Made by a program: the position numbers and the translations under genes | Source: Pseudalkalibacillus hwajinpoensis | Lineage (GTDB): Bacteria > Bacillota > Bacilli > Bacillales > Guptibacillaceae | Length of the DNA stretch: 64,000 nt | Direction: 5' to 3' | Assembly: GCF_039851965.1 (NCBI RefSeq) | Contig: NZ_CP156674.1 | Span: 1 to 64,000, forward strand | Notes under the pieces: model-generated | Seen by the model: the letters and a program-made list of their open reading frames with translations, nothing else | What the model was told of the DNA's origin: nothing | The model's database searches: none | Shown here: positions 1-9,122 of the stretch, piece by piece | Layout of the letters: each line of letters opens with the position of its first letter | Position numbering within the stretch: the first letter of the stretch is position 1

Positions 1-801
1 ATGACAGAACCTGATGTTGCGTCATCTGATGCAACGAACATCCAGGCGCGTATTGAACGTGATGGTGATGAGTATGTGATTAACGGGACGAAATGGTGGT
101 CGTCCGGCGCTGGAGACCCAAGGTGCAAAATCGCGATCGTTATGGGTAAAAATGACCCGAACGCAGCAAAGCATGAACAACAATCTATGATTCTTGTTCC
201 GCTTGATGCAAAAGGTGTCACTATTAAGCGAGTACTTCCGGTGTTTGGATATGACCATGCGCCCCACGGTCATGCTGAAATAGAGTACAAGGAAGTTCGT
301 GTTCCTGCTTCTAACATGCTCTGGGAAGAAGGAAAAGGGTTTGCGATTGCACAGGGGCGTCTTGGGCCTGGCCGAATTCATCACTGCATGCGATTGATCG
401 GTACAGCAGAGCGGGCGCTTGAAGACTTATGTAAACGCGTACAAAGTCGTGAAGCGTTTGGTAAGAAGGTTTCGGAGCAGGGCGTTGTAAGAGAATGGAT
501 TGCTGACTCTCGTATTGAGATCGAGCAGGCAAGACTTTTAACTCTTAAGGCGGCCCACATGATGGATACGGTTGGCAATAAAGAAGCGAAAGCAGAAATT
601 GCGATGATTAAAGTGGTTGCCCCAAATATGGCCATTCGAGTCATTGATCGAGCGATACAGGCTTTCGGTGGTGCCGGCGTAAGTGATGACTATACATTAG
701 CTGCTCACTGGGCCAATGCAAGAACATTACGACTTGCAGATGGCCCTGATGAAGTACACCGCAATGCAGTGGCAAAGCAGGAATTGAAGAAATATAGCTA
801 A
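1..801 (+). CDS. ACAD11-type acyl-CoA dehydrogenase, 5' end cut off by window edge
   Basis: This is the C-terminal 266 residues of an acyl-CoA dehydrogenase. The first Met lies in the FAD-binding segment (MTEPDVASSDATN), which is internal in this family, so the true start is upstream of the window. Segments such as INGTKWWSSGAG, QGRLGPGRIHHCMR and LADGPDEVH are hallmarks of the ACAD10/ACAD11 dehydrogenase domain rather than of short- or medium-chain enzymes. In animals this domain is fused to a kinase domain and acts on 4-phosphoacyl-CoA made from 4-hydroxyacids. Here the matching kinase is a separate gene at 8050. The flavin, CoA-ester role is secure from the family. The 4-hydroxyacid substrate is inference. 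The next gene follows after 24 bases with AAAGGAGGGG as its ribosome site. Confidence 0.9.
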   Translation: MTEPDVASSDATNIQARIERDGDEYVINGTKWWSSGAGDPRCKIAIVMGKNDPNAAKHEQQSMILVPLDAKGVTIKRVLPVFGYDHAPHGHAEIEYKEVRVPASNMLWEEGKGFAIAQGRLGPGRIHHCMRLIGTAERALEDLCKRVQSREAFGKKVSEQGVVREWIADSRIEIEQARLLTLKAAHMMDTVGNKEAKAEIAMIKVVAPNMAIRVIDRAIQAFGGAGVSDDYTLAAHWANARTLRLADGPDEVHRNAVAKQELKKYS

Positions 802-825
802 ATCAACCAAAAAGGAGGGGTCCAA

Positions 826-1599
826 ATGAACGTGATTGAACTATTTAATTTATCCGGAAAAACAGCCATTGTCACCGGTGGTGGGAGGGGGCTCGGAAAG
901 CAAATTGCTGAGGGGTTCGCAGAGGCTGGGGCAAATGTTGTTGTTTGTTCAAGAAAGCTAGAAGCGTGTGAGGACGTTCGCGATAATCTGCAGAGCATGG
1001 GCGTAAAATCAATGGCATTTGAATGCGATGTGACAAATCCTGAACAGGTACAGTACGTTGTAGATGAAACGGTAAAGGAATTTGGAAGTATTGATATTTT
1101 GGTAAATAACAGTGGCGCCTCATGGGGAGCTCCTGTCATTGATATGCCCCTTCAGGCCTGGCACAAAGTGATGGAGGTTAACGTGACAGGAACGTTTCTA
1201 TTTGCACAGGCTGCAGGTAAGGAAATGATCAAGCAGAAGCGTGGAAAGATCATTAATATCGCTTCTGTCGCAGGACTTGGTGGAGCAGATCCGCGCTATA
1301 TGGATGCGATCGGCTATAACACAAGTAAAGGGGCTGTCATCACATTTACTAAGGACCTTGCGGTGAAATGGGGAGAATACAATATTAATGTGAATGCGAT
1401 CGCACCGGGATTTTTTCCTACCAAAATGTCAAAAGGATTAATTGAAGCAGGTGGAGACAAGATGCTAGAAATGACGCCGCTTAATCGTTTCGGCTCTGAT
1501 GATGATCTTAAAGGAGCGGCTCTGTTCCTTGCTTCAAACGCATCAAATTACGTAACAGGCGATATTGTGATCGTGGATGGCGGTCAACATGCGATGTAA
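826..1599 (+). CDS. SDR-family oxidoreductase
   Basis: A 257-residue classical short-chain dehydrogenase/reductase, full length for the family. It has the Rossmann TGGGRGLG motif at residues 17-24, an NNSG motif in place of the usual NNAG, and a YNTSK catalytic pair (Tyr164, Lys168). It is likely NAD(P)-dependent, acting on a hydroxy- or ketoacyl-CoA or a related alcohol. It lies between an acyl-CoA dehydrogenase and a thiolase in one tight operon, so a beta-oxidation-like reductase/dehydrogenase step is the best guess. The substrate cannot be read from sequence. Start ATG follows AAGGAGGGG. Confidence 0.88.
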   Translation: MNVIELFNLSGKTAIVTGGGRGLGKQIAEGFAEAGANVVVCSRKLEACEDVRDNLQSMGVKSMAFECDVTNPEQVQYVVDETVKEFGSIDILVNNSGASWGAPVIDMPLQAWHKVMEVNVTGTFLFAQAAGKEMIKQKRGKIINIASVAGLGGADPRYMDAIGYNTSKGAVITFTKDLAVKWGEYNINVNAIAPGFFPTKMSKGLIEAGGDKMLEMTPLNRFGSDDDLKGAALFLASNASNYVTGDIVIVDGGQHAM

Positions 1600-1623
1600 T
1601 TTCTTAAGAGGAGGAATGAACTA

Positions 1624-2793
1624 ATGAAACGTGATGCAGTGATTGTATCAGCTGTGCGTACACCGATCGGGAGACAGGGTGGGGCGTTTGCCGGAATAGG
1701 TGCACATGAACTAGGTGCAACAGCACTAAAGGAAGCGGTTAAAAGAATTAACCTTGATCTAGAAAGCATCGATGACGTCATTTTTGGAAACGTAATTGGC
1801 GGTGGTGGCAACATTGCAAGGTTATCAGCTCTTGAGGCAGGTTTTCCAATATCGATCCCAGGCTTAACGATTGACCGCCAGTGTGGGTCAGGTTTAAATG
1901 CGATCAATCTTGCTGCTCAGGCAATTAAGTCAGGGGATGGGGAGGTATATGTCGTTGGCGGAGCAGAAAGCATGAGCCAGGCACCTTATTTAATGGAAAA
2001 ACCATCAAAAGCGTATAGTACAAAGCCGCCGAGGTTCATGAAGTCAAGGCTTTCACCAGATGAAATTGGTGATCCTCCGATGGGAATTACAGCAGAAAAT
2101 CTTGCAGAACAATACGGCATTCCTCGTAAGGAGCAGGATGAATTTGCACACCGTAGTCAGGAACGTATGGGCAAAGCTATGGCGGAAGGTTACTTTGATA
2201 GCCAGATCGCTTCTGTTAGTGTCCCTGTACGTAAAGGGGAACCTATTATGGTAACTAAAGATGAGCACCCGAGACCGGAAACGACGCTCGAAAGATTGAC
2301 TTCCTTACCTCCTGTTTTTAAAAAGGATGGATCGGTGACAGCGGGTTCAAGCTCTGGTTTGAATGATGCTGCTTCAGCAGTTGTGGTTATGTCTCGTGAG
2401 AAAGCTGAAGAACTCGGTTTGAAACCATTTGCAACAGTTAGAGGTTATGCGGTTAGCGGCGTTGATCCAAATATTATGGGGATTGGTCCTGTTCCAGCTA
2501 CGCGAAAGGTTATGGAACAAACAGGGCTTTCACTTGAAGAAATGGACCTGATTGAAATTAATGAGGCATTTGCTGCGCAGGTTCTTGCCTGTGACCGTGA
2601 ACTCAAGATGGATCACGAGAAAGTGAATGTAAATGGTGGGGCAATCGCACATGGTCATCCATTAGGAGCAACAGGAGCTATTCTTGCTACTAAAGCGGTA
2701 TATGAGCTTGATCGCCGAGGAGCTAAATACGCTTTAATCACAGCTTGCATTGGTGGTGGGCAGGGGATCGCTACCGTGCTAGAACGACAATAA
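1624..2793 (+). CDS. Thiolase (acetyl-CoA acyltransferase)
   Basis: A 389-residue thiolase of standard length. The nucleophilic cysteine is in DRQCGSG (Cys87), the NEAFAAQ motif is present, and the C-terminal catalytic residues are in GHPLGATG (His345) and CIGGGQG (Cys375), so it should be active. It cleaves 3-ketoacyl-CoA to acetyl-CoA plus a shortened acyl-CoA, or catalyses the reverse condensation. Its place in a degradation operon favours cleavage. AGAGGAGG precedes the ATG. The next SDR starts 12 bases after the stop, so the genes are co-transcribed. Confidence 0.93.
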   Translation: MKRDAVIVSAVRTPIGRQGGAFAGIGAHELGATALKEAVKRINLDLESIDDVIFGNVIGGGGNIARLSALEAGFPISIPGLTIDRQCGSGLNAINLAAQAIKSGDGEVYVVGGAESMSQAPYLMEKPSKAYSTKPPRFMKSRLSPDEIGDPPMGITAENLAEQYGIPRKEQDEFAHRSQERMGKAMAEGYFDSQIASVSVPVRKGEPIMVTKDEHPRPETTLERLTSLPPVFKKDGSVTAGSSSGLNDAASAVVVMSREKAEELGLKPFATVRGYAVSGVDPNIMGIGPVPATRKVMEQTGLSLEEMDLIEINEAFAAQVLACDRELKMDHEKVNVNGGAIAHGHPLGATGAILATKAVYELDRRGAKYALITACIGGGQGIATVLERQ

Positions 2794-2805
2794 AGGAGTG
2801 GTCCG

Positions 2806-3558
2806 ATGAGACTTACTGATAAAGTTGCCATTGTAACGGGTGGAGGCGGTGGAATTGGGAGAGCGACTTCCCTCCGTTTTGCTAGTGAAGGAGCAAACGT
2901 AGTAGTGTCAGATATCCACGAAGAGTCGGGAAAAGAAACGGTCAAGCAAATTCATGAACAGGGTGGTGATGCCATTTTTGTTCGAACGGATACATCTCTA
3001 GAAGGAGAAATGAAAGCGCTTGTAGAAGAGTGTCAAAAGCAGTACGGTGGGCTCGACATTCTTTTTAACAATGCAGGAGTCAGCAACGAAGAAGTGAAGC
3101 TTGCTGATCTTTCGGTTGATGAGTGGGACAGGGTTGTTTCAATAAATTTAAAAGGCGTTTTCCTTGGGATGAAATATGCCATTCCTGAAATGGAGAAGCG
3201 AAGTGGTGGGGCCATCGTGAACACCTCCAGCCTGCTTGGGTTTAAAGGAAAGAAGTACATGGCAGCCTACAATGCCTCTAAAGGCGGGGTTATCACATTA
3301 ACGAAAAATGCTGCGCTAGACTATGGTTCTAAAAACATACGCGTTAATGCTGTTTGCCCTGGAGTTATTGATACTAACATTGTGACGCCGTGGAAGGAAG
3401 ATGAACGGAAATGGCCGATTATTTCAAAAGCGAATGCCTTAAAGCGTGTTGGTCAACCAGAGGAAATAGCAAACGCAGTACTGTTTCTAGTTTCTGATGA
3501 AGCGTCATATGTAACAGGAACAAGCCTTCTTGTTGACGGCGGAGGTTTAACGTTTTAA
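2806..3558 (+). CDS. SDR-family oxidoreductase
   Basis: A 250-residue classical SDR with glycine motif TGGGGGIG near residue 13, NNAG, a serine in NTSSLLG and YNASK as the catalytic tetrad. It resembles glucose/3-oxoacyl dehydrogenase-type SDRs. It sits between the thiolase and the acyl-CoA ligase with 12- and 18-base gaps. It is one of three SDRs in the island, which suggests several distinct oxidation or reduction steps on the same carbon skeleton. The exact substrate is unknown. Confidence 0.88.
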   Translation: MRLTDKVAIVTGGGGGIGRATSLRFASEGANVVVSDIHEESGKETVKQIHEQGGDAIFVRTDTSLEGEMKALVEECQKQYGGLDILFNNAGVSNEEVKLADLSVDEWDRVVSINLKGVFLGMKYAIPEMEKRSGGAIVNTSSLLGFKGKKYMAAYNASKGGVITLTKNAALDYGSKNIRVNAVCPGVIDTNIVTPWKEDERKWPIISKANALKRVGQPEEIANAVLFLVSDEASYVTGTSLLVDGGGLTF

Positions 3559-3576
3559 TTATGTGGAGGTGTTAGC

Positions 3577-5196
3577 ATGAACGCGAAAAAAAGCTGGTTA
3601 AAGCATTATCCAGAATCCATTGTTTATGACCTTGAAATCCCGAACGTTTCTCTACCTGAAATGCTAAAAAAATCAGTTGAAGACTATCCTGACAACATCG
3701 CCCTTTCTTTTTATCAGAAGAAAATATCTTATCGGGAGTTCGGACATCTGTCATCTTTATTTGGTGCAGCGCTGCAACATACATTTCATATGGGACCGAA
3801 AGATCGAGTAGCGATTATGTTGCCGAACTGTCCGCAATTTTCAATCAGCTATTATGGTATTTTAAAAGCAGGTGGAACAATCACACAGATTAATCCTATG
3901 CTTGTAGAGCGAGAGCTGCAGTACATACTGGCTGATTCGGGGGCAGAGACGATTGTCATCTATGATGCTTTGTATCCGAGATTAAAAGCCATTCAAGATC
4001 AAACCAATGTGAAAAACGTTGTCGTTGTTCATCTCCAGACTGGGGCGGAACCCGTTGATCCTGATTTTACGTTTGACCAATTTATACAGAGTACCTCAAA
4101 CCAACTAAAGTCTGTAACCGTAGATCCAGAAGAAGATATTGCGGTCCTCCAATATACTGGTGGTACGACTGGAAGATCAAAAGGTGCAATGCTTACGCAT
4201 AAAAATTTAATTGCGAATATCGAGCAGAGTCTTGAGTTTTTTAAAAATGAAATTACGTTTGGTAAAGAAAAATGTCTGACAGTGATTCCACTGTTTCACG
4301 TTTTTGGAATGACATCCTGCATGAATTTATCCATCCGAATCGGTGGAGAAAGCATTATTTTACCCAAATTTGATGTTGATGAAGTGCTACGGACAATCGC
4401 AAACGAAAAACCAACGATGTTCCCGGGTGTACCAACAATGTATGTTGCGTTAACGAATCACCCTGATGCTGAGAAGTTTAACCTTGATAGTATTAAAACA
4501 TGCAATAGCGGAAGTGCACCAATGCCCGTAGGTTTAATGAATGAATTCGAGAATAAGACAGGAGCGAAAATTCTTGAAGGGTATGGTCTCAGTGAAGCTT
4601 CTCCAACGACCCATGTAAATCCGCCATTTGCTGAAAGAAAGCCGGGGAGTGTGGGAATCGGATTTCCATCAACTGAATATAAAATTGTGGATTTGGGAGA
4701 GGGGAAAACAGAGCTTCCGTTTGGAGAGTCTGGAGAATTAATTTTAAAGGGCCCACAGGTGATGAAAGGGTACTGGAACATGCCGGAGGAAACCGCCTAT
4801 ACGCTCAAAGATGGCTGGCTTTTCACAGGCGATATCGCAAAAATGGATAAAGATGGCTTTGTCTATATTATTGATCGTAAGAAAGATTTAATCATTGCGA
4901 GCGGTTATAACATTTATCCTCGAGATATTGAGGAAGTGCTGTATGAACATCCGGGTGTAATGGAAGCTGTCATTGTGGGTGTTCCAGACCAATACCGTGG
5001 TGAAACGGTAAAGGCGGTTATCGTTAAAAAGCAGGGTGCAAAATTAACTGAAGAAGAAGTGATTTCCTATTGTCAGGAACAAATGGCGCCTTATAAGGTG
5101 CCAAGAATTGTTGAGTTTCGAGATGAGCTTCCAAAAACGAGTGTAGGGAAAATCTTAAGAAGATCCATTCGAGATGAGGCACGGCAGCTTAAGTGA
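3577..5196 (+). CDS. AMP-dependent acyl-CoA synthetase (FadD-like)
   Basis: A 539-residue ANL-superfamily ligase. The AMP-binding loop YTGGTTGRSKGA, the EGYGLSE motif, TGDIAKMD, the hinge DRKKDLI and the C-terminal PKTSVGKILRR lysine motif are all present. The enzyme should activate a carboxylic acid to its CoA thioester through an acyl-adenylate. Chain length and type of acid cannot be deduced. It is the last gene before the TetR regulator, which has its own promoter. A second ligase of the same superfamily lies at 17939. Confidence 0.9.
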   Translation: MNAKKSWLKHYPESIVYDLEIPNVSLPEMLKKSVEDYPDNIALSFYQKKISYREFGHLSSLFGAALQHTFHMGPKDRVAIMLPNCPQFSISYYGILKAGGTITQINPMLVERELQYILADSGAETIVIYDALYPRLKAIQDQTNVKNVVVVHLQTGAEPVDPDFTFDQFIQSTSNQLKSVTVDPEEDIAVLQYTGGTTGRSKGAMLTHKNLIANIEQSLEFFKNEITFGKEKCLTVIPLFHVFGMTSCMNLSIRIGGESIILPKFDVDEVLRTIANEKPTMFPGVPTMYVALTNHPDAEKFNLDSIKTCNSGSAPMPVGLMNEFENKTGAKILEGYGLSEASPTTHVNPPFAERKPGSVGIGFPSTEYKIVDLGEGKTELPFGESGELILKGPQVMKGYWNMPEETAYTLKDGWLFTGDIAKMDKDGFVYIIDRKKDLIIASGYNIYPRDIEEVLYEHPGVMEAVIVGVPDQYRGETVKAVIVKKQGAKLTEEEVISYCQEQMAPYKVPRIVEFRDELPKTSVGKILRRSIRDEARQLK

Positions 5197-5219
5197 GCTG
5201 TATTGGAGTAACCTCCATG

Positions 5220-5249
5220 TGATATAATCTTTATCAATGACCATTGATA
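5220..5249 (+). promoter_or_regulatory. Promoter with palindromic operator before the TetR gene
   Basis: An extended -10 element (TGATATAAT, 5220-5228) is followed directly by the perfect palindrome TATCAATG-AC-CATTGATA at 5232-5249. It sits at the expected transcription start of the TetR gene, the usual layout of an autorepressed TetR operator. I saw no second copy of this palindrome in front of the other operons of the island. Confidence 0.6.
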
Positions 5250-5267
5250 GATTGAGAGGATACTACC

Positions 5268-5837
5268 ATGAAACACAAACTTACGGTGAAAAGTATTGAG
5301 CTTTTTGAGAAAAAAGGATTTAGTGAAACATCAATTCAGGATATTGTCGATGCGATTGGCGTTACAAAAGGGACCTTCTATTATTATTTCAAAAGTAAAG
5401 AAGAGCTCTTAATGGAGATTCATTCTTCTTATATCGACGGCATGATCAGGCAACAAAAGGAAATTCTGGAGGACCTATCGAAGGATTGCAGAAAAAAGCT
5501 TTATGATATGGTTTACATGCTAATCCATAATGTTGAACTCGAAGGGCACAGCGCACGGGTATTCTTTCGGGAAATGAGGAATTTGAAAGAGGAAAACCTC
5601 TCTCAAATCTTGCCTAAACGCGATCAAATTCGTTATTATTTCCGAGATTTATTAAAGCAGGGCGTTGAGAATGGAGAGTTTCGACAGGAACTGAATATTG
5701 AAATCGTTACGTTTGCCATTCTTGGTATTACGAACTGGACGTATCAATGGTATAAGCCAAATGGACCTGTTTCAGATAAAGAAGTAGCACGGATTTTTGT
5801 AGATATGGTTCTAAATGGGATTGAGGAAAGCAAGTAA
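5268..5837 (+). CDS. TetR/AcrR-family transcriptional regulator
   Basis: A 189-residue TetR-type repressor. The N-terminal helix-turn-helix reads TSIQDIVDAIGVTKGTFYYY, followed by YFKSKEELL, and the remainder is a helical ligand-binding domain with little sequence conservation. It resembles the FadR-like regulators that sit in Bacillus fatty-acid degradation loci and respond to acyl-CoA. The palindrome just upstream suggests autoregulation. A short GGAAAGC/GCTTTCC hairpin at the gene end (about 5824-5843) lacks a T-run, so read-through into the next operon is possible. Confidence 0.88.
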   Translation: MKHKLTVKSIELFEKKGFSETSIQDIVDAIGVTKGTFYYYFKSKEELLMEIHSSYIDGMIRQQKEILEDLSKDCRKKLYDMVYMLIHNVELEGHSARVFFREMRNLKEENLSQILPKRDQIRYYFRDLLKQGVENGEFRQELNIEIVTFAILGITNWTYQWYKPNGPVSDKEVARIFVDMVLNGIEESK

Positions 5838-5861
5838 GCTTTCCTTGCTCCTTAAGATAAT

Positions 5862-5875
5862 GTAAGCGTTTTCGA
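5862..5875 (+). promoter_or_regulatory. cre-like CcpA site
   Basis: TGTAAGCGTTTTCG differs from the ideal Bacillus cre only in the last base. It lies 44 bases before the start of the 3-hydroxyacyl-CoA dehydrogenase gene, where CcpA would be expected to repress an alternative-carbon operon when glucose is present. Confidence 0.5.
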
Positions 5876-5918
5876 TCAAAACATTCTAACCGGTCAGTAA
5901 CCTTAAGGAGGTAGCGTA

Positions 5919-6803
5919 ATGAAAAGTGAAGAAATCAAAAAGATTACCGTTCTTGGAGCAGGCTCTATGGGGCATCAAATCGGCATGTTATGTGCCCTTG
6001 GAGGGTATGAAACCACAATTCAGGATATCAATGAATCTGCTCTAAAAGATGCTGGCGCCAAGCTTGAAGGCATTATGACAAAGTGGGTAACAAAGGGAAA
6101 GATCACTGAAGAGTATAAAAATGAGGCGTTTGGACGCTTGCATTTTACAACGAGCCTTGAAGAAGCGGCTGTAAGAGCGGATTTTATTATTGAAGCGATT
6201 GTCGAGAAGCTCAATGTGAAGCGGGAGGTATTTGCGAAACTTGATAAGCTAGCAGACCCTGAAACGATCCTTGCTACGAATAGCTCGACAATAGTTAATT
6301 CTTTGATTGCCTCTGTCACAAATCGCAAGGAAAAAGTGGTAAACATGCACTTCTTCTTTCCCCCGCTTGTAATGGATTGCGTCGAAGTCGTCATGAGTGA
6401 AGCGACGTCTGATGAGACGGCAAAAGTGACAATGGACGTTTGTGAGCGCATTAATCGGACAGGAGTGCTGTTGAAGAAAGAAATTTCTGGATTTGTAGCA
6501 AACCGCATCCTCGGTGCCCTTCAAAAAGAAGCGATGTATCTTTATGAGGAGGGAATCGCTGATTTTAAAGATATCGATCTCATTTGTAAAAAGGCTCTTA
6601 ATCATCCGATTGGCCCTTTCGAACTGATGGATTTATCAGGCATCGATGTAGGCTATTATGTGATGCAGCAGCGCTATAATGAAACAGGTGACCCAGAAGA
6701 TAAACCAGCCAAAGCTATTGAAGAGAAAGTAAAGGCTGGAACGCTAGGTCGAAAAACAGGTAAAGGTTGGTATGACTACACGAAAGAAGGAGTGAAGAAT
6801 TAA
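5919..6803 (+). CDS. 3-hydroxyacyl-CoA (3-hydroxybutyryl-CoA) dehydrogenase
   Basis: A 294-residue enzyme of standard length for the short-chain 3-hydroxyacyl-CoA dehydrogenases. It has the NAD-binding GAGSMGHQIG motif near residues 12-21, the ATNSS segment, the catalytic-region sequence NMHFFFPP (family consensus HFFNP, so Asn is replaced by Phe here) and GFVANRIL, followed by the C-terminal helical domain. It oxidises 3-hydroxyacyl-CoA to 3-ketoacyl-CoA with NAD. The stop overlaps the next start by one base (TAATG), so the two are translationally coupled. Confidence 0.9.
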   Translation: MKSEEIKKITVLGAGSMGHQIGMLCALGGYETTIQDINESALKDAGAKLEGIMTKWVTKGKITEEYKNEAFGRLHFTTSLEEAAVRADFIIEAIVEKLNVKREVFAKLDKLADPETILATNSSTIVNSLIASVTNRKEKVVNMHFFFPPLVMDCVEVVMSEATSDETAKVTMDVCERINRTGVLLKKEISGFVANRILGALQKEAMYLYEEGIADFKDIDLICKKALNHPIGPFELMDLSGIDVGYYVMQQRYNETGDPEDKPAKAIEEKVKAGTLGRKTGKGWYDYTKEGVKN

Positions 6804-7579
6804 TGGAAAAAGTGTCTTACGAAATTCAGAATCATATGGCCATTGTAACGATTAACAATCCACCGCTGAACGTGATGAGCAAACAGGTATCGTTAGAGCT
6901 TTATGAGGTTTTCAGTAAACTTGAAACCAATGAGGAAGCTGTAACTGTGATTTTAACTGGCTCAGGAAATAAAGCCTTTATGGCAGGGGCCGATATTAAG
7001 GAATTTCCTGAATGGATTGGACAGACAGGATTTAAAGATATTGTGATGGAGACACATCGTGTTTTAAATTATATTGATGACTTTCCAAAACCTACAATCG
7101 CAGTATTAAATGGTTTAACTTTTGGAGGGGGATGCGAACTTGCAATGACTTGCGACATGCGAGTTGCAGAAGAACACGCACAGCTCGGCCTGCCTGAGAT
7201 TAAACTTGGACTTTTCCCGGGTGGTGGTGGAACGCAGCGACTACCTCGTTTAATAGGAGAAGCAAAAGCCAAAGAACTCATGTTTACGGGAGAACCGGTC
7301 ACAGCTGAAGAAGCTGATCGATATGGTCTCGTCAATCATGTAGTGCCATCCGGACAGGGTATGGCTTATGCGCAAGTGTTAGCTGCAAAGATGACAGGAC
7401 AATCTTTACAGGCACTTTCTCGAATCAAGCGTGCCGTTAATAAGGGAGCGCACCTTCCCATCGAATCTGCTGTTGAACTAGAAGCTGAATTGTTTGAGGA
7501 AGTTTTCCAAACCGAAGATATTAAGGAAGGCGTTCAGGCATTTATAGAAAAAAGAAAGCCTGCTTTCACTCACAGGTAA
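6803..7579 (+). CDS. Enoyl-CoA hydratase/isomerase (crotonase family)
   Basis: A 258-residue crotonase. It shows the oxyanion-hole segments AFMAGADIKEF and GGGCELAMTCD and the catalytic-region sequence PEIKLGLFPGGGGTQRLPR. Glutamates that could serve in water addition are present in the GGGCELAM and LPEIKLG segments. It should hydrate a 2-enoyl-CoA to 3-hydroxyacyl-CoA, feeding the dehydrogenase encoded immediately upstream. A second paralogue lies at 12402. Confidence 0.9.
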   Translation: MEKVSYEIQNHMAIVTINNPPLNVMSKQVSLELYEVFSKLETNEEAVTVILTGSGNKAFMAGADIKEFPEWIGQTGFKDIVMETHRVLNYIDDFPKPTIAVLNGLTFGGGCELAMTCDMRVAEEHAQLGLPEIKLGLFPGGGGTQRLPRLIGEAKAKELMFTGEPVTAEEADRYGLVNHVVPSGQGMAYAQVLAAKMTGQSLQALSRIKRAVNKGAHLPIESAVELEAELFEEVFQTEDIKEGVQAFIEKRKPAFTHR

Positions 7580-7597
7580 TCGAAAAGAGGGGAATCA

Positions 7598-7999
7598 ATG
7601 GAAGAGATGACGGTTCGCGTCAGGTTTTGTGAAACAGATGCACTCGGTCATGTGAATAATACAAGCTATTTCATTTATTTAGAAGAAGCACGGGTCCGTT
7701 TCTTTGATTATCTAGGTGATCGATCTGGAACAGACGATTGGCCATTTATCCTTGTGTCTACAAAGTGTGATTTTTTGAAACAGGTCTACTTCAAACAGAC
7801 ACTTCGAATCGAAACGTCGGTTAAACATATTGGTTCTAAAAGCTTTACACTACTCCACCTTATTATGGATATCAAGAGTGGCGAGGTAGTGGCAAAAGGA
7901 GAAGCGAGCGTGGTTTATTTTGATTTTCAGAAGCAGCAAAGTGAAGTAATTCCAGATGATCTTAGAAAAAAACTGGAAGAAACCTATCTCCTTCTATAA
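7598..7999 (+). CDS. Hot-dog acyl-CoA thioesterase
   Basis: A 133-residue single hot-dog domain of the 4-hydroxybenzoyl-CoA thioesterase/YbgC type. The N-terminal signature ETDALGHVNNTSYFIYLEEAR carries the catalytic aspartate and GHVNN loop. It would release CoA from stalled acyl-CoA intermediates. It fits as a housekeeping or overflow valve for the operon. It follows the hydratase by 18 bases. Confidence 0.85.
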   Translation: MEEMTVRVRFCETDALGHVNNTSYFIYLEEARVRFFDYLGDRSGTDDWPFILVSTKCDFLKQVYFKQTLRIETSVKHIGSKSFTLLHLIMDIKSGEVVAKGEASVVYFDFQKQQSEVIPDDLRKKLEETYLLL

Positions 8000-8049
8000 A
8001 GTTTTTTAGTTTCAAATGTCCGAATATTATGTAATCAGGAGAGTGGCGT

Positions 8050-9114
8050 ATGTCTTACTCACACGATACGATTCCTGTCCGAGATGGAGAGGAGCTCGAT
8101 AAGGATAGGCTTGAATACTTTATACGGGAAAATATAAGTGACTTAAGTGATGCCCCTCTTATTGTTCAGCAATTTGGAACAGGGCATTCTAACTTAACAT
8201 ACCAGGTATCAATTGGTGATTGGGAAGCGGTCCTCAGAAGGCCGCCCCTTGGCCCTGTTGCGCCGAAAGCACACGACATGGAGCGGGAATTTACGATTCT
8301 AAAAGAATTGCATCCCATATTCCCACTTGCTCCGAAACCATATCTCTATGAGGAAAAATTGCTCAGCGCTCCCTTTTTTCTTATGGAAAGAAGAAGAGGG
8401 ATTGTACTGGATACCGCTTTTCCGGATGGCTTTCAACCAACGAAACAGGTGTGTAGCGACATCTCTGAAACAATGGTCGAGACCCTTGTTAAGCTACACA
8501 GCGTTGACTATACATCAACGAAACTGAATGAAATTAGTCATCCAGACGGGTTTATGGAAAGGCAGGTTCTTGGATGGATCAAGCGATATCATCGCTCAAA
8601 AACAGATGAGCTTCCGGGTCTTGATGAACTAACGACGTGGATGGCGTCAAACATCCCGGAATCTCAGAGTCCTACCGTTATTCATTATGATTTTAAATTA
8701 AATAATGCCATGTTCGCGCATGATGATATCCGTAACATCGTAGGCCTGTTTGATTGGGAAATGACAACAGTTGGCGATCCGCTAGCAGACCTTGGGGCAG
8801 CAATGGGCTACTGGCTTCAGGCAGACGATCCAGAGCTTCTGAAAAGGGGAATGGGAAAAGCGCCTGTTACGGTAATGGATGGATTTATAACAAGAGAGGA
8901 ATTCATCGCTTCCTATGCAGCGAAATCAGGACGTGACGTTTCGCAAATGAATTTCTATTTGACGTTTGCTTATTTTAAGCTCGCTGTTATTTGTCAGCAA
9001 ATTTACTATCGCTATAAGATGGGACAGACAACGGATGAACGCTTCCGTGAACTGAATCATTTTGTAGCTAGCTTAATCGCACACGCTTGTGAAAATGCCA
9101 GAGTTAAGCGATAG
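8050..9114 (+). CDS. ACAD10/11-type phosphotransferase (APH-fold kinase)
   Basis: A 354-residue aminoglycoside-phosphotransferase-fold kinase. It has the catalytic loop HYDFKLNN (His212, Asp214, Asn219) and the metal-binding DWE (Asp235). The N-terminal segments FGTGHSNLTY, VLRRPPLG and PKAHDMEREF match the kinase domain of ACAD10/ACAD11 and of the LvaA-type kinases, not drug-resistance kinases. These relatives phosphorylate the 4-hydroxyl of 4-hydroxyacyl-CoA. Its operon neighbours include an ACAD11-type dehydrogenase, so the same role is inferred here. ATP dependence follows from the family. Confidence 0.85.
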   Translation: MSYSHDTIPVRDGEELDKDRLEYFIRENISDLSDAPLIVQQFGTGHSNLTYQVSIGDWEAVLRRPPLGPVAPKAHDMEREFTILKELHPIFPLAPKPYLYEEKLLSAPFFLMERRRGIVLDTAFPDGFQPTKQVCSDISETMVETLVKLHSVDYTSTKLNEISHPDGFMERQVLGWIKRYHRSKTDELPGLDELTTWMASNIPESQSPTVIHYDFKLNNAMFAHDDIRNIVGLFDWEMTTVGDPLADLGAAMGYWLQADDPELLKRGMGKAPVTVMDGFITREEFIASYAAKSGRDVSQMNFYLTFAYFKLAVICQQIYYRYKMGQTTDERFRELNHFVASLIAHACENARVKR

Positions 9115-9122
9115 GAGCTCAT

